DNA of 64,000 bases from Deltaproteobacteria bacterium (GTDB lineage: Bacteria > SAR324 > XYD2-FULL-50-16). Each line of letters opens with the position of its first letter. Within the stretch, counting starts at the first letter, position 1. Location: positions 39,429 through 103,428 of the forward strand of contig JABGPJ010000110.1 in the NCBI GenBank assembly GCA_018645005.1, given 5' to 3'. Both the position numbers and the translations under genes were made by a program. This document shows positions 18,542 through 27,862 of this stretch, in pieces. The notes under the pieces are model-generated. The model did no database searches, had not been told where the DNA came from, and worked only from the letters and a program-made list of their open reading frames with translations.

Positions 18542-18585
18542 CACTGCTCACAGAGTTAACCGATCAATTATAGCTTGGTAAGTTA

Positions 18586-18957
18586 ATGGAAGCTGCAAAG
18601 AAAAGAATTCTGACAAGAAAAAGAAACAAGGTGCACGTCAGAAAACGCATCAGTGGGACAGAATCCCGTCCCAGGGTATCCGTATTCAGAAGCACAAAAC
18701 ATATCTACGTACAAGCCATCGATGACGTCAATGGCGTTGTGATCGCCTGTACCTCCTCGCTGGGAAAAGATGCGAAGGGAAAAATTGCAGGATACACCGG
18801 GAACAAAGCGGCAGCAGAAACTGTCGGCAAGATGTTCGGAGAAGTGTTGAAAACGAAGGGCGTCGAAAAAATAGTCTTTGACCGTAACGGATTCCTCTAC
18901 CACGGCAGGATAAAAAGCCTGGCAGACGGTATTCGAGAAGCGGGTTTACAATTCTAA
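18586..18957 (+). CDS. rplR: Large ribosomal subunit protein uL18
   Basis: 123 aa. A 5S rRNA-binding protein of the central protuberance. RKRNKVHVRKRISGTESRPRVSVFRSTKHIYVQ, NKAAAETVGK and VFDRNGFLYHGRIKSLADGIREAGLQF match the family end to end. Confidence 0.96.
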   Translation: MEAAKKRILTRKRNKVHVRKRISGTESRPRVSVFRSTKHIYVQAIDDVNGVVIACTSSLGKDAKGKIAGYTGNKAAAETVGKMFGEVLKTKGVEKIVFDRNGFLYHGRIKSLADGIREAGLQF

Positions 18958-18989
18958 AAAGCGAAAAATTACAAATTTTGAGGTAAATT

Positions 18990-19493
18990 TTGGCAGAAAA
19001 AGAAAAGAGCGATCTGATCGAAAAAGTCATTGAGGTCAAACGGGTCTCAAAAGTTGTCAAAGGTGGACGCCGGTTCAGTTTCAGCGCACTTGTCGTGGTT
19101 GGAGATGGCAAGGGACGTGTCGGTACCGGTTTGGGTAAAGCCAACGAGGTAATCGAAGCCGTGCGTAAAGGTACGGAAAAGGCTCAAAAGGCGATGAACG
19201 CATACAGCCTATACAAAAACAGTATTCCGCACCACGTGATCGGAAAACACGGTGCTGCCAAAGTATTAATGAAACCCTCACAGCCCGGGAGTGGAATTAT
19301 TTCGTCAGGCGCTGTCAGGGCTGTTGTAGAGGCGATTGGCATAAAAGATATCAACGCTAAGGCGCTGGGATCAGCTAATGTTAATAATCTGGTTCAAGCA
19401 ACAGTGAACGGGTTGAAACAGCTGAAGAGCTTCGGTGAAGTTGCCGAGAGAAGAAACAAAACCACTGAGGAAGTTTGTTTAATTGACTTTTAA
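18990..19493 (+). CDS. rpsE: Small ribosomal subunit protein uS5
   Basis: 167 aa from a TTG start with GAGG 9 nt upstream. An accuracy protein of the 30S body. [60 protein letters not shown] and [13 protein letters not shown] are conserved. Confidence 0.96.
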   Translation: MAEKEKSDLIEKVIEVKRVSKVVKGGRRFSFSALVVVGDGKGRVGTGLGKANEVIEAVRKGTEKAQKAMNAYSLYKNSIPHHVIGKHGAAKVLMKPSQPGSGIISSGAVRAVVEAIGIKDINAKALGSANVNNLVQATVNGLKQLKSFGEVAERRNKTTEEVCLIDF

Positions 19494-19502
19494 GAAAAAA
19501 TC

Positions 19503-19685
19503 ATGGCTGGAAAAATCAAAGTAACACAAATCAGAAGTGGAATCGGCTTTACAAGGAAACAGCAGGAAACACTCAAGGGACTGGGTCTGCGTAAAATGCA
19601 CCAGACCCGTGAGTTGGAAGACACACCAGCTGTTCGCGGGATGGCCAAAAAGATATCCCACCTCGTTAGGCTCGAGGAAGCATAG
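19503..19685 (+). CDS. rpmD: Large ribosomal subunit protein uL30
   Basis: 60 aa. [43 protein letters not shown] is the bacterial L30 pattern. 9 bp after rpsE. The retained L30 argues against lineages that have lost rpmD. Confidence 0.95.
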   Translation: MAGKIKVTQIRSGIGFTRKQQETLKGLGLRKMHQTRELEDTPAVRGMAKKISHLVRLEEA

Positions 19686-19763
19686 CACTATCAACACCAC
19701 CCGGTCGGTTTGATCTAACCAGAAACCTGCCACACACTGAAAAATCTAACGAAATGACACAAG

Positions 19764-20216
19764 ATGCTGCATAACTTGGAAAACGCGCCTGGGGCTGAAA
19801 ATAGAAAAAAACGCAGAGTCGGAAGGGGTCCCGGGTCAACACTCGGAAAAACCTCTGGGCGTGGACATAAAGGGCAAAACTCCCGATCAGGTAGTAGACG
19901 TCGGGTCGGATTCGAGGGTGGACAGATGCCACTGCACCGTAGACTTCCAAAGCGGGGTTTTAAGAATATCTTCCGGAAAATATACAATATTGTGAATCTG
20001 GGAGATATTGTTGAGTGTAAAAAATTGAAACTTGATGGCACGATCAATAGCGATGTATTAGCTGAGGCCGGCCTGATCAGGGACAATAAACTGCCGCTTA
20101 AGGTACTGGGAGAGGGAGCGGTAGAAGCCGCACTCACTATTGAGGCTCACAAATTCAGCGCATCTGCAGAAAAGAAAGTGACCGACGCGGGTGGAAAAAT
20201 ATCTATTATCGAATAA
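19764..20216 (+). CDS. rplO: Large ribosomal subunit protein uL15
   Basis: 150 aa. RKKRRVGRGPGSTLGKTSGRGHKGQNSRSG and FEGGQMPLHRRLPKRGFKN are the conserved extended region, followed by the globular C-terminal half ending near HKFSASAEKKVTDAGG. 6 bp before secY, as usual. Confidence 0.96.
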   Translation: MLHNLENAPGAENRKKRRVGRGPGSTLGKTSGRGHKGQNSRSGSRRRVGFEGGQMPLHRRLPKRGFKNIFRKIYNIVNLGDIVECKKLKLDGTINSDVLAEAGLIRDNKLPLKVLGEGAVEAALTIEAHKFSASAEKKVTDAGGKISIIE

Positions 20217-20222
20217 GAGCGC

Positions 20223-21536
20223 ATGCTAGAAATATTTAAGAATATTTTTAAAATAGAAGAACTGCGTAATAGAATTGCTTTTACCTTGGCCATGTTGGTC
20301 GTATTTCGTCTGGGCGCTCATATTCCTGTACCCGGGATTGACAGTGCTGCTCTGGCTGAGTTCTTTAATGCGAACAGTAAGGGCTTATTGGGAAATATTG
20401 ACATGTTTTCCGGTGGGGCTTTTCGGAACATGACTATCTTCGCGCTTGGTATTATTCCTTATATCAGCGCCTCCATTATTATGCAGTTGCTGACGGCGGT
20501 TTTCCCATACTTTGAACGATTGTCCAAAGAGGGAGACGCCGGTAGGAAAAAGATCACCCAATACACCCGTTACGGAACCATCCTGTTAAGCGTAATTCAG
20601 GGATTCGGCATTGCCGCAACTCTTGAAAACGCAGGCCTGCAAGGGAACCGGTTGGTATTGGCCGGAATTGATTCCTGGGCCTTTCGTTTAAGTACCGTCA
20701 TCACACTGACAGCCGGCACGGCCTTTGTTATGTGGATGGGGGAACAGATGAGTGAGCGTGGCGTGGGGAATGGTGTTTCTCTGATCATATTCGCCGGGAT
20801 TGTTGTCGGTTTGCCGACAGCTTCGCTGCAGTCGATCGCGTTATTCCAGACAGGTGAACTGACGATTTTTATTCTACTGACGATAGCGATTATCGCACTG
20901 GCTGTGATCGGTGCTGTGATCTTTGTGGAAACCGCCAATCGGAAAATACCGATACAATATGCCAGGCGGCAGCAGGGAAACCGGGTTTTTGGTGGACAGT
21001 TTACTCATTTGCCACTGAAAATCAATTCAGCAAACGTCATTCCACCCATATTTGCCTCATCAATATTGATGTTTCCCGCCACGATTACAAGTTTTACCAG
21101 TATTGAATGGTTACAACGCATGGGGAATAGTCTCATGCCAGGGCGGTTCTTTTACAACGTCCTGTTTGTGATGATGATATTTTTCTTCTGCTTTTTCTAT
21201 ACAGCTATCCAGTACAATCCTGTTAAGATAGCAGATGAAATTAAGCGGGGCGGCGGTTTTATCCCTGGGATCCGTCCAGGTAACAAAACAGCCGTGTATT
21301 TGAACAATGTTTTACAACGATTGACTTTCGGCGGTGCGATCTACCTCTCTGCTGTCTGTGTATTGCCTACTGTGCTCATCACCTACTTCAACGTCCCGTT
21401 CTACTTTGGTGGAACGGCGCTGTTGATTGTTGTTGGGGTCGCTATTGATACAAATATGCAGATCGAAACCTTCTTGCTGAATCAAAACTATGATGGTTTT
21501 ATCCGCAAAAGTAAAAAGAGAAAAAGACGATTTTAG
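20223..21536 (+). CDS. secY: Preprotein translocase subunit SecY
   Basis: 437 aa, the membrane channel of the Sec translocon. About ten hydrophobic helices are visible, with RLGAHIPVPGID near residue 30, the plug-region FSGGAFRNMTIFALGIIPYISASIIMQLL, RRQQGNRVFGGQ and the cytoplasmic RPG loop GFIPGIRPGNKT. The C-terminus is basic. adk, map and infA, which often follow secY, are absent; a hairpin-rich 194-bp gap leads to rpmJ. Confidence 0.97.
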   Translation: MLEIFKNIFKIEELRNRIAFTLAMLVVFRLGAHIPVPGIDSAALAEFFNANSKGLLGNIDMFSGGAFRNMTIFALGIIPYISASIIMQLLTAVFPYFERLSKEGDAGRKKITQYTRYGTILLSVIQGFGIAATLENAGLQGNRLVLAGIDSWAFRLSTVITLTAGTAFVMWMGEQMSERGVGNGVSLIIFAGIVVGLPTASLQSIALFQTGELTIFILLTIAIIALAVIGAVIFVETANRKIPIQYARRQQGNRVFGGQFTHLPLKINSANVIPPIFASSILMFPATITSFTSIEWLQRMGNSLMPGRFFYNVLFVMMIFFFCFFYTAIQYNPVKIADEIKRGGGFIPGIRPGNKTAVYLNNVLQRLTFGGAIYLSAVCVLPTVLITYFNVPFYFGGTALLIVVGVAIDTNMQIETFLLNQNYDGFIRKSKKRKRRF

Positions 21537-21555
21537 ACTTGGGTTATGTAATGCC

Positions 21556-21632
21556 ATTTGGATTCAAGCAAAAACGATTGAATCCAAATTACGGCTTGCA
21601 AAACACTAATGGGGATGTTAACATTAGCGTTT
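21556..21632 (+). promoter_or_regulatory. Tandem hairpins between secY and rpmJ
   Basis: Hairpin 1: ATTTGGATTCAA (21556-21567) pairs perfectly with TTGAATCCAAAT (21578-21589), a 12-bp stem, and can extend by GCC/GGC over a 3-nt bulge. Hairpin 2: AAACACTAATG (21601-21611) with CATTAGCGTTT (21622-21632), 11 bp with one mismatch. No U tract follows either. They may stabilise or process the spc mRNA, or attenuate entry into the alpha operon. Confidence 0.5.
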
Positions 21633-21730
21633 AACTTTGATTTTAAGGACCTCAGGCGATTTTGGTGCAAAGTCATCAGAAATGAAAGACGCTTGGGGTG
21701 GTGGAAGCTAACAAAAAAGAGAATGAAGAG

Positions 21731-21844
21731 ATGAAAGTAAGAGCCTCAGTAAAACCTATCTGTCCAAAATGTAAGATAGTAAGACGTAAAAGGGTCTTGC
21801 GCGTAATTTGTGAAAATCCACGGCATAAACAACGACAAGGTTAA
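21731..21844 (+). CDS. rpmJ: Large ribosomal subunit protein bL36, zinc-binding form
   Basis: 37 aa. Translation from the ATG gives [20 protein letters not shown] and continues to HKQRQG. Zinc ligands Cys11, Cys14, Cys27 and His32 are all present. 11 bp upstream of rpsM, the usual order. Confidence 0.94.
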   Translation: MKVRASVKPICPKCKIVRRKRVLRVICENPRHKQRQG

Positions 21845-21855
21845 GGGAGGAAAAT

Positions 21856-22221
21856 TTGGCGCGTATTGCAGGGGTCGATTTACCGGATAACAAACGGGCA
21901 GAAATCGCATTAACTTATATTTACGGGATCGGTCGCAGCGTTTCTAACAAGATCCTGAAAGATGCTGAAGTTGATAAAAACACCCGTATGAAAGACCTCA
22001 AAGAAGATGAATTGGGGGCTATCCGGAAGATCATACAGTCTTTAATCGTTGAGGGGGATTTAAGACGAACGAGAACAATGGATATTAAACGACTCCTGGA
22101 TCTGGGGTGTTACAGGGGACTTCGACACAGAAGGGGTTTGCCCTGTCGCGGACAGCGTACGAAAACTAATGCGAGAACTCGCAAAGGTCCTCGAAGATTA
22201 GCAGTCGGTAAAAAGAAATAA
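21856..22221 (+). CDS. rpsM: Small ribosomal subunit protein uS13
   Basis: 121 aa from a TTG start with GGGAGG 6 nt upstream. [58 protein letters not shown] and the basic tail are diagnostic. It contacts S19 and P-site tRNA. Confidence 0.96.
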   Translation: MARIAGVDLPDNKRAEIALTYIYGIGRSVSNKILKDAEVDKNTRMKDLKEDELGAIRKIIQSLIVEGDLRRTRTMDIKRLLDLGCYRGLRHRRGLPCRGQRTKTNARTRKGPRRLAVGKKK

Positions 22222-22240
22222 ACTTCAGTGAGTAAAATAA

Positions 22241-22636
22241 ATGGCCAAAGCAGTTAAGAGAAAGAGCAGTAAGAAAAAAGAGAAGAAGAATATTCCAAAC
22301 GCGAGAGTGTATATCAGTGCAACATTTAACAATACGATTGTGAGTGTGACTGATTTGGAAGGGAATGTAATTAGTTGGTCGAGCACTGGACTACACGGTT
22401 TTAAGGGGTCCAGAAAAAGCACCCCCTACGCAGCTAGAATAGTTGGTGAAGATGCAATCACCAAAGCGTTGGAGCATGGTGTAAAACAGGTGGAGATAGT
22501 GATTAAGGGCCCGGGAAGTGGCAGAGAGTCAGCTCTAAGAGCCGTCGCGAGTTCAGGAATCAAGGTCAGCCAGATTAGGGATACGACACCTGTGCCTCAC
22601 AATGGATGCAGACCTCCAAAAAGAAGAAGAATTTAG
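22241..22636 (+). CDS. rpsK: Small ribosomal subunit protein uS11
   Basis: 131 aa. A platform protein beside the mRNA exit. [44 protein letters not shown] and the C-terminal [18 protein letters not shown] are typical. The N-terminus is a Lys-rich stretch. Confidence 0.96.
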   Translation: MAKAVKRKSSKKKEKKNIPNARVYISATFNNTIVSVTDLEGNVISWSSTGLHGFKGSRKSTPYAARIVGEDAITKALEHGVKQVEIVIKGPGSGRESALRAVASSGIKVSQIRDTTPVPHNGCRPPKRRRI

Positions 22637-22684
22637 AGTAACATGACCTTGAAAATCTGATTATAAAGTACAGGAGAATCGAGA

Positions 22685-23317
22685 GTGTCTAGATATAGAG
22701 GATCTGTCTGTCGGCTTTGCAGAAGAGAACAACTGAAACTGTTTCTAAAGGGCGATCGGTGTTATACCGATAAGTGTTCTATGGAAACCAAGCCTTATGT
22801 TCCAGGGCCGCACGGCGTCAATCGCAGAAGGGGAAAGCAGTCCGAATACGGGTCTCAACTGCGGGAAAAACAAAAGGTAAAACGGCTTTACGGCGTTCAG
22901 GAAAAGCAATTTCGTTTGATATTTTCCAAAGCTGCTGGCCAAAAAGGGAAAACGGGTGCAAACCTGTTGATCCTGCTGGAAAGAAGATTGGACAATATCG
23001 TTTATCGTATGGGTTTTGCACGATCTTTGGCAGAAGCAAGGCAGTTGGTAAAGCATTCGCACATTCGAATTAACGGCAAAAAGAACAACATTCCATCAGC
23101 GCTGGTCAAAGTAGAGGATGTGGTGTCCGTTCGGGAAAAAAGTCAGAATGTCGCGTTTATCAAGGAATCTCTTGAGTCTTCAGACCGCAAGGGTTTACCG
23201 GGCTGGCTGAGCGTTGACTCAAAAGCATTCAGTGGCAGAGTAGTTGCCTTTCCGAAACGAGATCAGATTACAATTCCTATACAAGAGCAGTTCATTGTAG
23301 AGCTTTATTCGCGGTAA
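22685..23317 (+). CDS. rpsD: Small ribosomal subunit protein uS4, zinc-binding form
   Basis: 210 aa from a GTG start with AGGAGAATCGAGA upstream. The N-terminus carries the four-Cys zinc motif (CRLC near 9-12; RCYTDKC near 25-31) of C+ S4 proteins. The S4 RNA-binding domain [23 protein letters not shown] follows. In E. coli S4 represses the alpha operon. Confidence 0.96.
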   Translation: MSRYRGSVCRLCRREQLKLFLKGDRCYTDKCSMETKPYVPGPHGVNRRRGKQSEYGSQLREKQKVKRLYGVQEKQFRLIFSKAAGQKGKTGANLLILLERRLDNIVYRMGFARSLAEARQLVKHSHIRINGKKNNIPSALVKVEDVVSVREKSQNVAFIKESLESSDRKGLPGWLSVDSKAFSGRVVAFPKRDQITIPIQEQFIVELYSR

Positions 23318-23322
23318 TCGGT

Positions 23323-24357
23323 TTGGATAAAAATACAAATATATTGCAAAAAAGCTGGGAAGGCCTAGAAATCCCGGACGATCTGCAAGTTGGACGGGAA
23401 TCCTTCAGTCAAGAATACGGTAAATTTATTCTGGAACCGCTGCACAAAGGATTCGGAGTAACCATCGGTAACGCGATGCGACGAGTACTTCTCTCTTCTC
23501 TACGTGGGTGTGCAGTATACGGAGTTAAGATAGAAGGTGTTTCCCACGAGTTCGAAACGGTCAAGGGCATCCGCGAGGATGTGCTTCAGATCGCGCTGAA
23601 TTTGAAAGGATTGGAGTTAAGGCAGTTTGAGGAAGGTGATATTGCGTTGGAGTTGGTCGTGGCTGGACCTAAAGTCGTAACAGCTGGTGATATCTCCACT
23701 TTCGGAAAAATCGAAGTGATGAATCCTGATCATGTTATTTGTCAATTGGACCAGGAAGCCACACTGGAAATGACATTGTTTGTCCGATTAAACAGAGGGT
23801 TTATATCTGCCGAAGAAAATAATGACAAGGACCTGCCGGTGGGCACGATCTTTTTGGATTCTAATCACTCTCCGGTGAAACGGGTTCAGTATGAGATTAA
23901 AAATACCCGCGTTGGGCAGAAAACCGATTTTGAAAAACTGGTCATGCAGTTGTGGACAAACGGTGGTGTTAGACCGGATGATGCAATGGCGTACGCGTCT
24001 AAAATCCTGAAGGAATATTTTAATCCTTTTATAAATTTTGACGAAGATGCCATTCGGCCGATCGATGAAATTGTTGAAGAGGAAGAAAAGGGTTATGAAA
24101 ACCCGCATCTATATCGCAGCGTGAACGAGTTGGAACTTTCAGTCAGATCGATCAACTGCCTTCAAAACGCAAAAATCGATACCATTGGTGACCTGGTGCA
24201 GAAGACAGAGGCGGAGATGCTAAAAACAAAGAATTTCGGCCGCAAATCGCTGCAGGAAATCAAAACCGTATTAGCATCGATGGGTTTGACGCTGGGTATG
24301 AAGTTAGAGAATTTTGATAATATCACTAAAGACAAACAGAGTCAGTTGACCTACTAA
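23323..24357 (+). CDS. rpoA: DNA-directed RNA polymerase subunit alpha
   Basis: 344 aa. The start is TTG, 5 bp after the rpsD stop. Alpha-[57 protein letters not shown], and the dimerisation region [16 protein letters not shown]. Alpha-[29 protein letters not shown] and [24 protein letters not shown], the UP-element and activator surface. Intact and of normal length. Confidence 0.97.
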   Translation: MDKNTNILQKSWEGLEIPDDLQVGRESFSQEYGKFILEPLHKGFGVTIGNAMRRVLLSSLRGCAVYGVKIEGVSHEFETVKGIREDVLQIALNLKGLELRQFEEGDIALELVVAGPKVVTAGDISTFGKIEVMNPDHVICQLDQEATLEMTLFVRLNRGFISAEENNDKDLPVGTIFLDSNHSPVKRVQYEIKNTRVGQKTDFEKLVMQLWTNGGVRPDDAMAYASKILKEYFNPFINFDEDAIRPIDEIVEEEEKGYENPHLYRSVNELELSVRSINCLQNAKIDTIGDLVQKTEAEMLKTKNFGRKSLQEIKTVLASMGLTLGMKLENFDNITKDKQSQLTY

Positions 24358-24426
24358 ACAACTCTATTATAGGGTCGGCAGGCACGCTGGATAATTGAAT
24401 AAGCGTATTGGATCGGGTTTAAGCGT

Positions 24427-25068
24427 ATGAGACATTTAAGAGCGGGAAAAAGGCTGGGGGTTACTACCAGCCATCGAAAAGCAATGATGAGAAACTTGGT
24501 GACTGCTCTTTTGGAGCATGGTGAGATAAAAACAACGATCACCAGAGCCAAGGAAATGCGAAAGTATTTCGATAAAATGATCGGTCTGGGGAAGAAGCAG
24601 GATCTACATTCCCGTCGGCAGGCGTTGGCTTTCGTCAAATCAAAGGAAGCAATCAAGAAATTATTTGATGAATACGGACCGTTGTACGAAGACCGAAACG
24701 GTGGCTACACCAGAATTTTCCGATTAGGGCAGCGTCTTGGCGACAATGCGCAAATGGCTTTGATACAAATGGTGGATATAAAGGAGGGCGAAAAGCCCGT
24801 CCAAAAAGATGCGCCAGAGGCTATCGAGGAAATTAAAAGTGAATTAAAAAGCGAAGAAACTGCTGAGGTGACTGCGGTCGAAGTTGAAGCAGATGTTGCT
24901 GAGGTGACTATTGACGAGCCAAAAGCTGAGAAAGCAGAAGAACCGATTGTTGGCGAGCCTGCAGATACGCCTGAAGAGCCAGTTGTTGCGGAGGCACCAG
25001 TAGAAGTAGAACCAGCAGTGGGCGAAGCAACAGAGACCAAAAAAGATTCAGATTCAAAACCTGAATAG
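24427..25068 (+). CDS. rplQ: Large ribosomal subunit protein bL17 with acidic C-terminal extension
   Basis: 213 aa. The L17 core covers about residues 1-117 (MRHLRAGKRLGVTTSHRKAM, RNLVTALLEHGEIKTTITRAKE, GGYTRIFRLGQRLGDNAQMALI). Beyond it comes a tail of about 95 residues of low complexity, rich in Glu, Ala, Val and Pro (AEVTAVEVEADVAEV, EEPVVAEAPVEVEP) with net strong negative charge. E. coli L17 is 127 aa and lacks it. The reading frame is continuous. Last gene of the cluster, followed by a 14-bp hairpin. Confidence 0.95.
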   Translation: MRHLRAGKRLGVTTSHRKAMMRNLVTALLEHGEIKTTITRAKEMRKYFDKMIGLGKKQDLHSRRQALAFVKSKEAIKKLFDEYGPLYEDRNGGYTRIFRLGQRLGDNAQMALIQMVDIKEGEKPVQKDAPEAIEEIKSELKSEETAEVTAVEVEADVAEVTIDEPKAEKAEEPIVGEPADTPEEPVVAEAPVEVEPAVGEATETKKDSDSKPE

Positions 25069-25100
25069 ACTATCCCATCGTACCATCCCACCAACACGTA

Positions 25101-25132
25101 TCACTAACGTTGAAGATATTCAATGTTAGTGA
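25101..25132. terminator. Terminator-like hairpin at the end of the ribosomal cluster
   Basis: A 14-bp stem (TCACTAACGTTGAA with TTCAATGTTAGTGA, one G-T wobble) and a GATA loop. It lies between convergent rplQ and the minus-strand gene at 25155. No T tract on either side, so bidirectional termination is inferred from the strong stem and its location. Confidence 0.55.
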
Positions 25133-25154
25133 CGACCTTCAAGCAAGCCTCCAC

Positions 25155-25700
25155 TTATTCAGAAGTGCACAATGACGCATACTGGATGATAGCTGCAAGC
25201 AGCAGTTCAAATTTAAACGTGTTGTCTGTTACGGCAATGGATTTGAGCAGTGCCATAAAATCTTCCCAGCTCTCGATCCTGTCGAACGCTTCAAAACTCG
25301 GGATTGGCAGTTCTTCTTCAAGGCAGACTTGACGGATGGTGTCCGCTTCGAGAAACAAATTCTGGGGATTTTCTTGCAGACGGAGGAGGATATATTTGAC
25401 GAGTTTTGAGATGCTAAATCTGATTTGGCGATCATTTCCGATCAGACTGTTTTCACTTGGATAACCAGCATTAGAAGAAGTGGACTTTTCTTCCGGATTG
25501 AAATATTGGTTTCTGGAGAGATAGCTCTCTTTTTCATTGGAAAAAAAAAGTTCGTAGTAGCGGTTTCTAACGGTCAGTATTTTAGCCTTGGTTTTACTAT
25601 CGTGTGCAAAAACCACCTGGCTGCGTTTCGAGAAAGGGCTTTCATTTTCGATTTTTCGGCGATAATTTGTATCACCGGGCTTAAATTTTATTTTTTTCAT
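25155..25700 (-). CDS. Hypothetical protein
   Basis: 181 aa, not recognised. The first half is polar and basic (KIKFKPGDTNYRRKIENE, SKRSQVVFAHDSKTKAKIL); the second half looks helical (RFSISKLVKYILLRL, SWEDFMALLKSIAVTDNTFKFELLLAAIIQYASL). No signal peptide or transmembrane segment. It is divergent from slt with 53 bp between starts and convergent with rplQ. It is called because it fills the only gap here and its composition is protein-like. A real gene is likely but not certain. Confidence 0.55.
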   Translation of the reverse strand: MKKIKFKPGDTNYRRKIENESPFSKRSQVVFAHDSKTKAKILTVRNRYYELFFSNEKESYLSRNQYFNPEEKSTSSNAGYPSENSLIGNDRQIRFSISKLVKYILLRLQENPQNLFLEADTIRQVCLEEELPIPSFEAFDRIESWEDFMALLKSIAVTDNTFKFELLLAAIIQYASLCTSE

Positions 25701-25753
25701 TCCGGTTTCAAAGGAATGTCGTCATACGCACTGGGTTCATTCGGGATCTCAAT

Positions 25754-27862
25754 ATGGTCTTCCAGACTTTGAAGCTACTTTTGAAAGCAAGTAAGTTACC
25801 TGTTATAATAGTTGCATGCCTGCTTTACACCTCAAATATGAGTGCCGCAGAAAAAAACCTTCTGGCTTTGTCACGGGCCAATATCTCCGGCTATATTGAA
25901 TCACTCCAATTTGATGAGAATCACCGCTACAATGTGTCGCAGTTGTATCTCCTCAACCGTAAATTGTCAAAGTCTGAAGATACTCAGAAAAATGGTGCCA
26001 TTCTTAACCGCCTGGAAAAAATCGCTGATTGGTCAATTAAGCCGATTGTAACAGTTGAACGAATAAACGTGTACCTCAAAAAGAGGGATAAGTTACAATT
26101 ATCAAATTTTTTAGTAGGTCTGGCAAAATCCCCGGAAGTCTCTCTTTACGAGGAAAAAATTTTCAATGTCCTGGTAGAGGCCTATGCTGTCAACCCAGAG
26201 CCGATAGAAATTCGAAGGGTCTTAAAACAGTTGCTCCCCGCTCTGAACTGGTGGCGGCAGGATTCAAGATTTATTATCTGGGCCTTGGGTTATCTGAATG
26301 TTAACGACGCAGAATATGCCAGTCTGATAAAGCAACTATGGGCAATCACTGATGTTATGACCTTTCCGGCATTGTACAACCCTTATCTGACTAAACTAAA
26401 AAAAAATCCTGCCAACGCTCATGAGATCGTGGCGGATCATTTTACCAAACAATATCAAATTAAAAACTGGTCTTATATCATCGCCGAGGCCCCTTATTAT
26501 TTGTCCCGTTTGCCCCATGTGAGTGCTGGATTTTCGAAAATCAGAGGGATCTACATTAAGACGTTTTTTCGGAAACGACAATACTCACAACTTATTCAAC
26601 AGTTGAACTCTTCAAAACAGATACGGCTGTTGTCTTTTACAGATGAGGAGAAGGCGGCATTGCTGTTCCGGTTGTGGCTAAAAAAAGGATGGGCAAGCAA
26701 AGCTGCAGAATATCTCAATTTACTTGAAAAGACAGCATCGGCTAAAGAATTGGCTGATAAGTATTTTGAAATGGCTGAATTTTACTATCAGAAAGCACAG
26801 TTTAAGAAAAGTCTGGGATATTTTAATCGGGTTAAGTTCGGGACGGCTCGTGAACACCTTGTGCCAGTGGTCCAGTGGCGGAAACTAAGGATTTTTGAGG
26901 AATTAAAACAACCCCAGGAGATGGCAAAAATCGCTATCTGGGCTGATTCGTATCTGTTTCAGAGTCGGGAGATCGCGGCTAAATTCTGTTATTGGGGTGT
27001 GAAGTTGAAGCTGTATGGCAAACCCAGAGCTTTAACCTGTTATCAACAATATCCGCATACTTACTACGGATTTCGGTCGCTTCAAATGGGAGCGACTTAT
27101 GCAGGTGTCGAAAAAACAGTTTTAACAAATCTTAAAAAAGGAAATAAAGGCCGCCTGAGTCAACTTGAACACTCTTTCCTTGGATTTGTGCATGTATTAT
27201 ATTTAACTGATGAAACAGCTCTGGCTGATGCATTGGTGATGCGATATTTGAAGAAACGTATCAGCCCACCATTTTTTGCGCATATGGCAGCTGTTCTGTA
27301 TCAGGCTGAACGGTTTTATCTTCAACAGCTATTGATTGATCTGTATTTTAAAGAATACTTATACAACGGGAACAGTGTACAAAGTCAGCTATTAATGGCC
27401 TACTATCCTGCTGGATATCGAGGGGAGGTGGCTCGCCATGCCGGTCAGTCAAAAATGTCACCTATGCTGGTTTATGCCGTTATTCGAGAGGAATCGAATT
27501 TCAGGGCGGAGGTGGAATCGCCTGCAGGTGCTGTGGGGTTGATGCAGCTGATGCCGTCAACGGCCAAATATATTGCGAAAATCAAGCGGATGAAATATGA
27601 ACCAGACCATTTGATTGATCCGGATATCAATGTCAAGTTGGGTGTGGCTTATCTCAACCGTTTGTTGAAGCGTTATAAAGGTAATTTATTCTATACCCTG
27701 GCTGCATATAATGGAGGGGCAACAAATGTCAAACGCTGGATTCGCATAACCGGAGCCAGGGATTTGGACGTTTTTGTTGAATCCATTACCTTCATTGAAA
27801 CCCAGAACTATGTTAAGCGCGTCCTGCGCTCCTATTACATTTATCAGATGCTATATGACTAA
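25754..27862 (+). CDS. slt: Soluble lytic murein transglycosylase, Slt70-like
   Basis: 702 aa. A hydrophobic N-terminal segment (KLPVIIVACLLYTSNMSAA) suggests export. The middle is a long all-helical region like the Slt70 superhelix. The C-terminal GH23 domain starts near residue 570: SPMLVYAVIREESNF holds the catalytic Glu, then AGAVGLMQLMPSTA, DPDINVKLGVAYL and TLAAYNGGATNVKRW. It cleaves the glycan strand to 1,6-anhydromuramic ends. Its stop overlaps the start of the lipoprotein gene (ATGACTAA), indicating coupling. Confidence 0.9.
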   Translation: MVFQTLKLLLKASKLPVIIVACLLYTSNMSAAEKNLLALSRANISGYIESLQFDENHRYNVSQLYLLNRKLSKSEDTQKNGAILNRLEKIADWSIKPIVTVERINVYLKKRDKLQLSNFLVGLAKSPEVSLYEEKIFNVLVEAYAVNPEPIEIRRVLKQLLPALNWWRQDSRFIIWALGYLNVNDAEYASLIKQLWAITDVMTFPALYNPYLTKLKKNPANAHEIVADHFTKQYQIKNWSYIIAEAPYYLSRLPHVSAGFSKIRGIYIKTFFRKRQYSQLIQQLNSSKQIRLLSFTDEEKAALLFRLWLKKGWASKAAEYLNLLEKTASAKELADKYFEMAEFYYQKAQFKKSLGYFNRVKFGTAREHLVPVVQWRKLRIFEELKQPQEMAKIAIWADSYLFQSREIAAKFCYWGVKLKLYGKPRALTCYQQYPHTYYGFRSLQMGATYAGVEKTVLTNLKKGNKGRLSQLEHSFLGFVHVLYLTDETALADALVMRYLKKRISPPFFAHMAAVLYQAERFYLQQLLIDLYFKEYLYNGNSVQSQLLMAYYPAGYRGEVARHAGQSKMSPMLVYAVIREESNFRAEVESPAGAVGLMQLMPSTAKYIAKIKRMKYEPDHLIDPDINVKLGVAYLNRLLKRYKGNLFYTLAAYNGGATNVKRWIRITGARDLDVFVESITFIETQNYVKRVLRSYYIYQMLYD

